Shown here piece by piece: positions 8,395 through 14,990 of a DNA stretch of 35,469 bases. Position 1 is the first letter of the stretch, and each line of letters starts with the position of its first letter. This DNA comes from G020354945 sp964570585. GTDB taxonomy: Bacteria; Omnitrophota; Gorgyraeia; JABMRG01; JAFGKX01. The translations under genes and the position numbers were made by a program. The notes beneath the pieces are model-generated. The model was not told where the DNA came from, searched no databases, and saw nothing but the letters and a program-made list of their open reading frames with translations. The stretch lies in the NCBI GenBank assembly GCA_964570585.1, contig CAZMYR010000015.1, forward strand, positions 1 through 35,469, given 5' to 3'.

Positions 8395-9210
8395 GATAAT
8401 GCTGCCCAAGATATAATCTGCAACCAGCTTGGAATTGACATTCGACTGCAACAGCTCCTTCGACTTTAATAATTCCTTCATTAAAATTAAAATGTTTTCG
8501 GGAGAGGGGTCAGACCCTGACTCGTAAATACGCGCGTTAGGGTCTGACACCGGAAACGTCCCCACAAGCATATCTCTAAAATAAGTCAGCAATAAATCAA
8601 CTGTCTTTAGCTGTTCGCTCTTAGGGCGTTTTATAAATTCTAACGTTTCCGATGAAAATCTATTTTCTATATTTAAAAACTCGTCTATGTAAGAGCCCTC
8701 TTCATTATGAGCTTTTTTCGCATATTTCGACTCATGGAATTTTATTATCTGACACCTGGAGACTATAGTTGGTAAAATAGAGCTTAAATTTGAACCGATT
8801 AATATAATAATGACATTCTTGGGCGGCTCTTCTATTGTCTTCAACAAACAGTTAGAGGCCTGCTCTGTCATTGAATCGGCATCGTATATTATATACACCT
8901 TCTTCCTTGCCTCTATTGGCTTTAAGCAGGCATCTTTTCGAAGGTTTCTAATCTGCTCTATCTTTATCTGGCGCGAAATTCCTTCTGCGTGGATGTGCCC
9001 AATGTCAGGATGATTAAAATGCTCTATCTTTTTACAGGATATGCACTCCTCGCAGCCGGTGAGACCGCCGGTTTGCTTCAAACAATTTAATGCCTTTGCA
9101 AATTTTAATGCGCACTTTTCCATTATCTCTTTTTGGCAGCCTAAAAAAAGATAGGCATGGCTGAGCCTTTTTGATTTGATCTCTGCATCTAAAATATCTT
9201 CAGCGATCAT
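8353..9210 (-). CDS. holB: DNA polymerase III, delta prime subunit
   Basis: This clamp-loader subunit of the replicative polymerase is an AAA+ fold protein. The SHAYLFLG start, the zinc-site cysteines (CEECISCKK, about 54-62), the sensor-like SNCLLKTIEEPP and the IVSRCQII motif are diagnostic. The P-loop is degenerate (GCQKEIMEKC), as is normal for delta prime. Two parts look foreign. About 22 residues beginning GTFPVSDPNARIYESGSD (bases about 8505-8573) lie in frame where relatives have a short variable linker, and they correspond to a palindromic repeat. The C-terminal SLKSLKSSKSLKS is encoded by a 9-mer array. The start ATG at 9210 has no visible Shine-Dalgarno. Confidence 0.92.
   Translation of the reverse strand: MIAEDILDAEIKSKRLSHAYLFLGCQKEIMEKCALKFAKALNCLKQTGGLTGCEECISCKKIEHFNHPDIGHIHAEGISRQIKIEQIRNLRKDACLKPIEARKKVYIIYDADSMTEQASNCLLKTIEEPPKNVIIILIGSNLSSILPTIVSRCQIIKFHESKYAKKAHNEEGSYIDEFLNIENRFSSETLEFIKRPKSEQLKTVDLLLTYFRDMLVGTFPVSDPNARIYESGSDPSPENILILMKELLKSKELLQSNVNSKLVADYILGSIISLKSLKSSKSLKS
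8505..8573 (+). repeat. In-frame repeat insert inside holB
   Basis: GTCAGACCCT (8509-8518) and AGGGTCTGAC (8539-8548) form a hairpin, followed by CGGAAACGTCCCC, a fragment of the palindrome family's right end. The insert is translated in holB without breaking the frame. Confidence 0.8.
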
Positions 9211-9231
9211 TTGATAATGACATCAGGTATA

Positions 9232-9323
9232 GGGACGTTTCCGGTTTCAAAGGGGAAAGTGTCCCCTTTTAGATATTCTCATTATAATGGGGACATTTTC
9301 CTCTTTGAAACTGGAAACGTCCC
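9232..9323 (+). repeat. Palindromic repeat, copy E (GGGACG type)
   Basis: This 92-base copy with the CATTATAATGG core lies between tmk and holB. It encodes the 13-residue tail and stop of Tmk. Confidence 0.95.
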
Positions 9324-9965
9324 TTTCCTCTTAATGACATTCAACACTGCCTTCCTTATAATCTGCTGGGTTTGATCCATATCGTTTTTCTCAACCGAAA
9401 TCTTTTTTATGCGTTTGGGGAATTTCTTCGCTAATGCAAGATATCCTTTCCTTACCCTATAATGAAAATTACAGCTTCTGCGTTCAATCCTGTCGGAAAA
9501 ACCTTTGATATTACGAGAACGCCTTAAGCCTTTTTTAACATCCGCATCTAAAAAGAATGTTATATCCGGCGTTGTAGATTTTGTTATAAATCTGTTTAAC
9601 CTTTCTATATGCTCAATATCGATTCCTAAGCCATAACCCTGATAGCAGACAGTTGCATCGGCAAACCTATCACATATGACTATCGTCTTTTTCTTCAGGG
9701 CAGGCAGTATCTTTTCTTCTGCCAACTGGGCCCTGGCTGCCATATAAAGCAAAGTCTCGGAGGCAGCAGAAACTCTTTTACCGGGAGTAAGTAAAATCTT
9801 TCTTACAATTTCTCCCAGCGATGTACTTCCGGGATCCCAAAGATGCAAGGCCTTAAAACCTTTTCTTTTAAGAAAACTGGTTAGCATTCTGGATTGGGTG
9901 GATTTACCGGTTCCTTCAGTGCCTTCAAATGTTATGAATATGCCCTTTTTTAAACCTTTCGCCAT
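9282..9965 (-). CDS. tmk: Thymidylate kinase
   Basis: Tmk phosphorylates dTMP to dTDP. The P-loop GTEGTGKS is at 15-22, the DRF motif is in VICDRFADATVCYQGYG, and the dTMP-binding region matches the family. The start at 9965 overlaps the end of cysS by 16 nt (9950-9965), which suggests translational coupling. The last 13 residues, GTFPVSKRKMSPL, plus the TAA stop come from the palindromic repeat 9232-9323 and are identical to the tail of TsaB. The native protein probably ended close to NVIKRK. Synteny with holB is shared with Bacillus, where yaaQ and yaaR intervene. Confidence 0.96.
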   Translation of the reverse strand: MAKGLKKGIFITFEGTEGTGKSTQSRMLTSFLKRKGFKALHLWDPGSTSLGEIVRKILLTPGKRVSAASETLLYMAARAQLAEEKILPALKKKTIVICDRFADATVCYQGYGLGIDIEHIERLNRFITKSTTPDITFFLDADVKKGLRRSRNIKGFSDRIERRSCNFHYRVRKGYLALAKKFPKRIKKISVEKNDMDQTQQIIRKAVLNVIKRKGTFPVSKRKMSPL

Positions 9966-11344
9966 GTAGTACCTTCCTTTGTATCTTCTAATATAATTCC
10001 TAGCTTAAACAATTCTTCTCTTATGCTGTCTGATTTTTCGAAATCTTTGGCTTTTCTCGCTTCATCTCTTTCTTTTATCTTTTCCGCTATATAAGCTTTA
10101 AATTCTGGTTCTACCTCCATTTTTTTATAAGATAGTCCAAAAATACTACTTAATTTGAGAATAGTATCTTTAGCATATAACAGTATAGCAGGGGATGTTA
10201 CTTTATTCGCCATAGACACTATATCAAAAAGCACGCTTAAAGCTACCGGCGTATTAAAATTGTCATCCATTGCTTCTATAAATTTCTCTTTCAGCTTATC
10301 TATTTTTTTCTTAAATGAACTATCTTTTTTGGTCTTTGCAGGTTGGTCTTTGGTCTTTAGTCTCTCAATTTTATCAAACAGCACATAGAATCTTTCTACG
10401 GCGCTTTTGCATTCTTCCATTTTTTCCCAGGAAAAATCTACCGGGCTAGAGTAATGGGCCTGAAGATAAAATATCTTTAAGACATCTGCGGGATATTTTT
10501 TTAATACATCCTTAATTGTAATAAAATTGCCCAAAGACTTGGCCATCTTCTGTCCGTTGATGGTTAATAAACCGTGATGTATCCAGTATTTTGCAAATTG
10601 CTTCCCTGCAAAAGCCTCTGACTGAGCAATCTCATTCTCATGGTGAGGAAAGATTAAATCTCTGCCACCCGCGTGGATATCAAGTGTATCTGTTTTTAAG
10701 AATTTCTGGCTCATAACAGAGCACTCTATATGCCATCCAGGACGTCCCTTACTCCAGGGAGAATCCCATGAAGGTTCATTCTCTTTTGATTTTTTCCATA
10801 ATGCAAAATCTAAGGGGTCTTGTTTTTTTTCGTCTTTCTCAATTCTTGCACCGGCCTGCATCTGGTCTATGCTCTGGCCTGATAATTTTCCGTAACCTTT
10901 AAACTTACGAACACTAAAATATACTCCGCTGCCCGTAATATAGGCGTATCCTTTATCGATTAAGCCCTTTATATACCTGACCATATCAGAGATATTCCCG
11001 GTTGCTCTTGGTTCAGAATCCGCCTTTTCTATGCCTAAATCTTTTAAATTGTCATAATATGCGTCTATGTACTTTGTTACTAACTGCCGCCAATCTACTT
11101 TAAGTTCATTTGCCCGGTTGATAATCTTGTCGTCGATATCGGTAATATTACGCACAAAATTAACTTTAAACTTTCTGTATTTTAGGTATCGCCTGATAAC
11201 ATCAAAGATATAGAGGCTCCTGGCATGGCCTATGTGGCATTCATCATATACAGTCACCCCACAGGTATATATGTTTACCTGCGGCGGCTTTTGCGGCTTA
11301 AATTCTTCTTTCTTACGCGTAAGTGAATTGTATATCTTCACCAC
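9950..11344 (-). CDS. cysS: Cysteinyl-tRNA synthetase
   Basis: CysS is a class I synthetase that charges tRNA-Cys. The zinc ligand C28 lies in YTCGVTVYDECHIGHARS, with HIGH at 37-40. The insertion with the zinc-binding WHIECS and HHENE motifs is present. The KMSKS loop reads KMAKS in GQKMAKSLGNF. The full length is 464 aa, as usual. It follows cysE in the transcription direction, as in Bacillus, coupling cysteine synthesis with charging. A 328-base repeat-rich spacer separates it from cysE. Its end overlaps the tmk start by 16 nt. Confidence 0.97.
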   Translation of the reverse strand: MVKIYNSLTRKKEEFKPQKPPQVNIYTCGVTVYDECHIGHARSLYIFDVIRRYLKYRKFKVNFVRNITDIDDKIINRANELKVDWRQLVTKYIDAYYDNLKDLGIEKADSEPRATGNISDMVRYIKGLIDKGYAYITGSGVYFSVRKFKGYGKLSGQSIDQMQAGARIEKDEKKQDPLDFALWKKSKENEPSWDSPWSKGRPGWHIECSVMSQKFLKTDTLDIHAGGRDLIFPHHENEIAQSEAFAGKQFAKYWIHHGLLTINGQKMAKSLGNFITIKDVLKKYPADVLKIFYLQAHYSSPVDFSWEKMEECKSAVERFYVLFDKIERLKTKDQPAKTKKDSSFKKKIDKLKEKFIEAMDDNFNTPVALSVLFDIVSMANKVTSPAILLYAKDTILKLSSIFGLSYKKMEVEPEFKAYIAEKIKERDEARKAKDFEKSDSIREELFKLGIILEDTKEGTTWRKV

Positions 11345-11672
11345 TACACCACTTAAGAATTAAAAGTTTAGAGGAAAAGGGAAAATAATACATCATCATT
11401 GCGAGCGAACGAAGTGAGCGAAGCAATCCCATAAAGTACAGCAATCGCCTATTCGCAGCACGCATTTTTTTACGCATTTTACTCACTTTGGGAAAGTTTA
11501 ACTCGCCCTCACATCTTACGATGTGTTCGGGCTCAGACACAAACTTTCCTTCGCAAAATCATCTTCGGGATGATTTTGCTCAGTCTCGTTCGTAAAATGC
11601 TAAAAAATGCTATCGCTGCTCATAGGCAATTGCTATACTTTTGACAGTCACTTCAGCAAGCATGGAAAAATT
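11345..11672. other. Gene-free 328-base spacer with nested palindromes
   Basis: It starts with a dispersed-type motif (CATTGCGAGCGAACGAAGTG..., 11396-11430). A long imperfect palindrome follows, with arms at 11441-11483 and 11591-11633. Inside are a GGAAAGTTT/AAACTTTCC stem (11491-11499 with 11541-11549), a CACATC/GATGTG stem and a perfect 11-bp stem (11553-11563 with 11569-11579). I see no convincing gene. Confidence 0.8.
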
Positions 11673-12347
11673 TTAATCGTTACCGCTTTCCAGTTTCTTA
11701 ATTCTCTTCTCCAGCTCCTCCATTGCTTGCTTTATCGGATCAAGCACATGGATATGGTCTAATTTAACATCAATTTTCTTGCCATCCTGCTTGGTGATCC
11801 TTCCAGGTATCCCTACCACTGTAGAGTTTGCCGGCACATCTTCGATTACTACAGCATTTGCGCCTACATATGAGTTATCTCCGATAGTAATATTTCCCAA
11901 TACCTTAGCTCCGGTACCTATGACTACATTATTTCCTATGTTCGGATGGCGCTTGCCCCTTTGTTTTCCCGTTCCGCCTAAAGTAACTCCCTGAAATAAA
12001 GTAACATTATCTCCCAGCACGGAAGTTTCTCCTATGACTACACCCATGCCATGGTCAATAAAGGAGCCCTTGCCTATTTTTGCGCCAGGGTGTATCTCAA
12101 TTCCGGTTATAAACTTAGCAAACTGCGAGATAAATCTTGGAAGAAAAGGGACCTTTAGCTTAAGCAAACCATGGGCTATACGATACATTATAATTGCATG
12201 TAAACCGGAATATGTCAGCAACACCTCTAAAAAACTGGTAGCCGCCGGGTCTCTTTCAAATGTAGCTTTTACTTCGCCTCTAAACGTTATTGCTATTGCT
12301 GCTATAAATAATATAATCGCGGATATGATAATTAGGATTATGCTCAT
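11673..12347 (-). CDS. cysE: Serine O-acetyltransferase
   Basis: CysE transfers acetyl from acetyl-CoA to serine, the first step of cysteine synthesis. The C-terminal half is a left-handed beta helix of hexapeptide repeats. It includes HPGAKIGKGSFIDHG, GVVIGETSVLG and TLGGTGKQRGKRHP, with the catalytic-site histidines. The first 22 residues form a hydrophobic segment (MSIILIIISAIILF...) that could anchor the protein. I set the start at the ATG at 12347, which has a perfect AAGGAG seven bases upstream. A longer frame to 12380 would begin inside the hairpin at 12366-12400. The protein is 224 aa and EpsC-like. The order ispD-ispF-cysE-cysS matches Bacillus without gltX. Confidence 0.95.
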   Translation of the reverse strand: MSIILIIISAIILFIAAIAITFRGEVKATFERDPAATSFLEVLLTYSGLHAIIMYRIAHGLLKLKVPFLPRFISQFAKFITGIEIHPGAKIGKGSFIDHGMGVVIGETSVLGDNVTLFQGVTLGGTGKQRGKRHPNIGNNVVIGTGAKVLGNITIGDNSYVGANAVVIEDVPANSTVVGIPGRITKQDGKKIDVKLDHIHVLDPIKQAMEELEKRIKKLESGND

Positions 12348-12365
12348 CGTAATCTCCTTAAGAAT

Positions 12366-12400
12366 GCACCGTACCGACACCTTTGGTGTCGGGACGGTGC
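12366..12400. repeat. 35-base hairpin between ispF and cysE
   Basis: Arms GCACCGTACCGACACC and GGTGTCGGGACGGTGC pair with one mismatch around a TTT loop, and AGAAT/ATTCT extends the stem beyond a bulge. There is no U-run after it on the coding strand, so a simple terminator is not supported. Confidence 0.88.
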
Positions 12401-12861
12401 TATTCTTTCAATAATACAATCGCATATGCCGCTATTGCCTCAACCTTTCTGGTTCCTTCTTCGGTAGTTGCCTTTATGTTTACTTTGTCTGAACCTATTT
12501 TTAAAATTTTAGCTATTATTTCTCTCATTTTGCCTTTATAGGGCGCTAACTTTGGCCTATCTGCTATTATTACTGTATCAATATTGTTCACTGAATATCC
12601 TTTTTCATTTATCATAGAGAATGTTTGTTGTAAAAGTTTAATACTGGATATATCTTTAAAACGCTCATCTGTGTCAGGAAAGTGTTTTCCGATATCGCCG
12701 CAAGCCGCTGCTCCCAAAAGCGCATCACATACTGCATGGATAAGCACATCTGCATCGGAATACCCTGTTAATCCCTTATCATAGGGAATTTCTACGCCAC
12801 CGATGACGAGTTTGCGTCCTTTTACAAGTTTATGTACGTCGTATCCTATGCCAATTCTCAT
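12400..12861 (-). CDS. ispF: 2-C-methyl-D-erythritol 2,4-cyclodiphosphate synthase
   Basis: IspF cyclises CDP-methylerythritol phosphate to MEcPP, step five of the MEP isoprenoid pathway. At 153 aa it is the standard length for this homotrimeric zinc enzyme. Metal ligands D8 and H10 are in GIGYDVHKL, and the third is the histidine of DADVLIHAVCDALLGA. Further motifs are GDIGKHFPD and KATTEEG. It follows ispD directly with a 46-base gap that contains a heptamer array. The TAG stop touches the 35-base hairpin (12366-12400) that precedes cysE. Confidence 0.97.
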   Translation of the reverse strand: MRIGIGYDVHKLVKGRKLVIGGVEIPYDKGLTGYSDADVLIHAVCDALLGAAACGDIGKHFPDTDERFKDISSIKLLQQTFSMINEKGYSVNNIDTVIIADRPKLAPYKGKMREIIAKILKIGSDKVNIKATTEEGTRKVEAIAAYAIVLLKE

Positions 12862-12881
12862 GTTTAAGATTTTATAAAACT

Positions 12882-12909
12882 CGTATTTCGGATTTCGTAT
12901 TTCGGATTT
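12882..12909. repeat. Heptamer array (CGTATTT/CGGATTT)
   Basis: Four heptamers alternate CGTATTT and CGGATTT between ispF and ispD. The ispD TAA stop is at its edge. Confidence 0.85.
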
Positions 12910-13594
12910 ACTTATTCAACAAGCATTTTGCTATCTTCAGGTCATCCCGCGTCGTTATCTTTATATTAGAGTAGTCACCTTGAATAACCTTAACCTTGCC
13001 TCCGCAAGCCTCTATTAATGACGCATCGTCTTTAAATTTCCAGGCCTTCTTAGCTAACTTTGCATAGGCTTCGGCTAACACCTTCTTATCAAAAACCTGC
13101 GGGGTTTGCGCTTCCCACAAGCTGCTGCGTTCAGGCGTAGATAATATATGCTTATTTTTTAAATTTATATTTTTTATCGTTGCCTTGACAGGAACTGCCG
13201 TCAAAGAATTAATTCCTTTTCGTGCCGGGTGAACACATCTTTTTATAAGGGCCTGTTTCAACAGCGGCCTTGCCACATCGTGTATTAAAACAATATCTGA
13301 ATTTCTGCAAGCGCATAACCCATTATATACGGAACGCGCCCGTGTTGAACCGCCCATTACTATTGTGCTTAGTTTTTTATAGCCTTCTTTCTTAAGGAGC
13401 CTTTTAGTTTTCTTTAAACAACTTCTGGCTACAACAAGCACTACGGAATCTATTAAGTTTGATTTCTCAAATACATCAAGAGAATAAAATAAAAGGGGTT
13501 TGCCGGCGATTTTTACAAAAGGCTTCGGCCTTGCAAAACCCATCCTTTTACCTGAACCGCCTGCTGCTATTATCGCCGTTACTTTCTTCTTCAC
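12908..13594 (-). CDS. ispD: 2-C-methyl-D-erythritol 4-phosphate cytidylyltransferase
   Basis: IspD makes CDP-methylerythritol from CTP and MEP (step four of the MEP pathway). The nucleotide-binding motif IIAAGGSGKRMG begins about residue 6, followed by PKPFVKIAGKPLL, HDVARPLL and WEAQTPQVF, all typical. I choose the GTG at 13594 as start because it has a strong AAGGTGAG six bases upstream. The longer frame to 13645 adds 17 hydrophobic residues (MLLLFICGCY...) and has no Shine-Dalgarno. The TAA stop lies at the edge of the heptamer array 12882-12909. The ispD-ispF pair is conserved. Confidence 0.95.
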   Translation of the reverse strand: MKKKVTAIIAAGGSGKRMGFARPKPFVKIAGKPLLFYSLDVFEKSNLIDSVVLVVARSCLKKTKRLLKKEGYKKLSTIVMGGSTRARSVYNGLCACRNSDIVLIHDVARPLLKQALIKRCVHPARKGINSLTAVPVKATIKNINLKNKHILSTPERSSLWEAQTPQVFDKKVLAEAYAKLAKKAWKFKDDASLIEACGGKVKVIQGDYSNIKITTRDDLKIAKCLLNK

Positions 13595-13673
13595 TACACA
13601 CTCACCTTTTAAAGTGTAGCAGCCACATATGAACAGCAATAGCATTTTTTAGCCAAAAAACGCCTAAAGCGAA

Positions 13674-13845
13674 GAGTATTGCGGAACGAGACATTAGGAA
13701 TTTTTTGCCAAATGTCTTTTTAGGACTTACGGCGAGTGAAACGACGGAACTGACTCGCTACTTTCTAGCTAAAGAATTCCGTCAAGCGAACGAGCCGTAA
13801 GTACAAAAAGACGGCAAAAAATTTCAGTCTCGCTCCGCAATGCTC
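13674..13845. repeat. Long nested imperfect palindrome between PIN/TRAM gene and ispD
   Basis: The outer arms ATTGCGGAACGAGAC and GTCTCGCTCCGCAAT, then TTTTTTGCC...GTCTTTTT and AAAAAGAC...GGCAAAAAA, pair over about 60 bases each side. An inner GACGGAA/TTCCGTC stem lies in the middle. No reading frame is supported. Confidence 0.85.
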
Positions 13846-13851
13846 TGAGCA

Positions 13852-14880
13852 CTATCTTCTATTTCTGGGGTAGTATGCGTTTGCGACTTTTGTGAATATC
13901 ATTCTGCCGGCTGCTGTCTGCAAAATACTAGTCACTGTTACTCTTTTGGTCTGGCCTATAAGTTGCCTCCCGCCCTCAACCACTATCATTGTTCCGTCAT
14001 CTAAATAACCAATACCTTGATTTTGCTCTTTTCCTTCCTTTACGATTTTCACTTCCACTATCTCACCGGGGAGCATAACCGGCTTTAATGCATTAGCAAG
14101 TTCATTTATGTTAAGTACTCCGACTTCCTGTAACTCTGCTACCTTATTAAGATTATAATCGTTAGTGAATATCCTGGCATTTATTACCTTTGCCAATTTT
14201 ACCAGTTTCGCATCTACCTCATGGATATCCGGAAAATCTTCCTCGTGTATTTTAATATCGATATGAGGGTTCTTTTGCATCTTGCTAAGCACGTCTAATC
14301 CTCGACGCCCGCGGTTTCGCTTTAATGCATCTTGAGAATCTGCAATTTGTTGCAACTCTTTTAGCACAAATCTCGGTATTATAAATCTGCCCCGTATAAA
14401 TTTGCTATCGCATATATCCGAGATTCTTCCGTCTATAATCACACTTGTATCTAATACGGTTATTTCCTCACCTCTATCTTGTCTTGCAAATTTGATATAA
14501 GGGATAACCAAACTGAATTCGTCTTTACCCCTTATGGCTATAACCATACCTAAATAACAGAATATCAATGTCAACACTACCTGCATTATCAACGCTACTG
14601 TTTCACTGATCTGATTGATAGACTTTAATATAAAAGAATCGGCTAAAAGTTTTGCCAGAAGCAAGCCAAATAAAAGACCAAAAACTCCTGCTGAAAGACC
14701 CCTTACGGATATCCTCCTTAGACTAAATTCAGCAAGAATGATAACTGCTGCGATTAAAAATCCTCCTGTCAATCCTATGAAAGGCCAATATCGATTAAAT
14801 GCCTCAAACATAAGTCCTATCTGATAACCAACTACTGTACTTAAAACTATAAAAAATATCCGTATAAAAAATAAGGTCAT
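13852..14880 (-). CDS. PIN/TRAM domain membrane protein (YacL family)
   Basis: The 342 aa product has four predicted membrane helices in its first 125 residues. A PIN nuclease-like domain beginning VLDTSVIIDGRISDIC follows, with acidic residues in ELQQIADS and FTNDYNLNKVAE. A C-terminal TRAM domain (about 265-325) precedes a basic end. Bacillus YacL has the same layout and the same place after radA/disA and before ispD. The cellular role of the family is not well defined; an RNA-directed nuclease is likely from the PIN and TRAM folds. A GGAG-rich stretch (AAAGGAGTAGTTGGAG) precedes the ATG at 14880. Confidence 0.9.
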   Translation of the reverse strand: MTLFFIRIFFIVLSTVVGYQIGLMFEAFNRYWPFIGLTGGFLIAAVIILAEFSLRRISVRGLSAGVFGLLFGLLLAKLLADSFILKSINQISETVALIMQVVLTLIFCYLGMVIAIRGKDEFSLVIPYIKFARQDRGEEITVLDTSVIIDGRISDICDSKFIRGRFIIPRFVLKELQQIADSQDALKRNRGRRGLDVLSKMQKNPHIDIKIHEEDFPDIHEVDAKLVKLAKVINARIFTNDYNLNKVAELQEVGVLNINELANALKPVMLPGEIVEVKIVKEGKEQNQGIGYLDDGTMIVVEGGRQLIGQTKRVTVTSILQTAAGRMIFTKVANAYYPRNRR

Positions 14881-14910
14881 AACTCCAACTACTCCTTTCG
14901 CGTGTCAGTT

Positions 14911-14990
14911 TAAAAGGTTCGAAAGGTTCGAAAGGTTCGAAAGGTTCGGAATCTTTTGAACTTTTTGAACTTTTTAACCTTTTAAACTTT
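14911..14990. repeat. Inverted array of 9-mers (GGTTCGAAA type) with GGAATC core
   Basis: Four near-perfect GGTTCGAAA units lead to GGAATCTTTT and then to complementary GAACTTTTT units. It lies between the PIN/TRAM gene and radA. Confidence 0.9.

Noticed and set aside
8353..9210. Loss of Walker A in HolB as a defect
   Set aside because: Delta prime subunits normally have a degenerate P-loop, so this is expected.
11313..11540. A 75-codon minus-strand frame in the cysE-cysS spacer
   Set aside because: It is built from palindromic repeat DNA, overlaps the cysS start and shows no protein-like pattern.
12366..12400. Intrinsic terminator after ispF
   Set aside because: The stem is strong but no U-run follows on the minus strand, and the cysE Shine-Dalgarno comes directly after it.
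14911..14990. Possible CRISPR-like array
   Set aside because: Units are 9 bases with no spacers, and the array is inverted at its centre; no cas genes are present.
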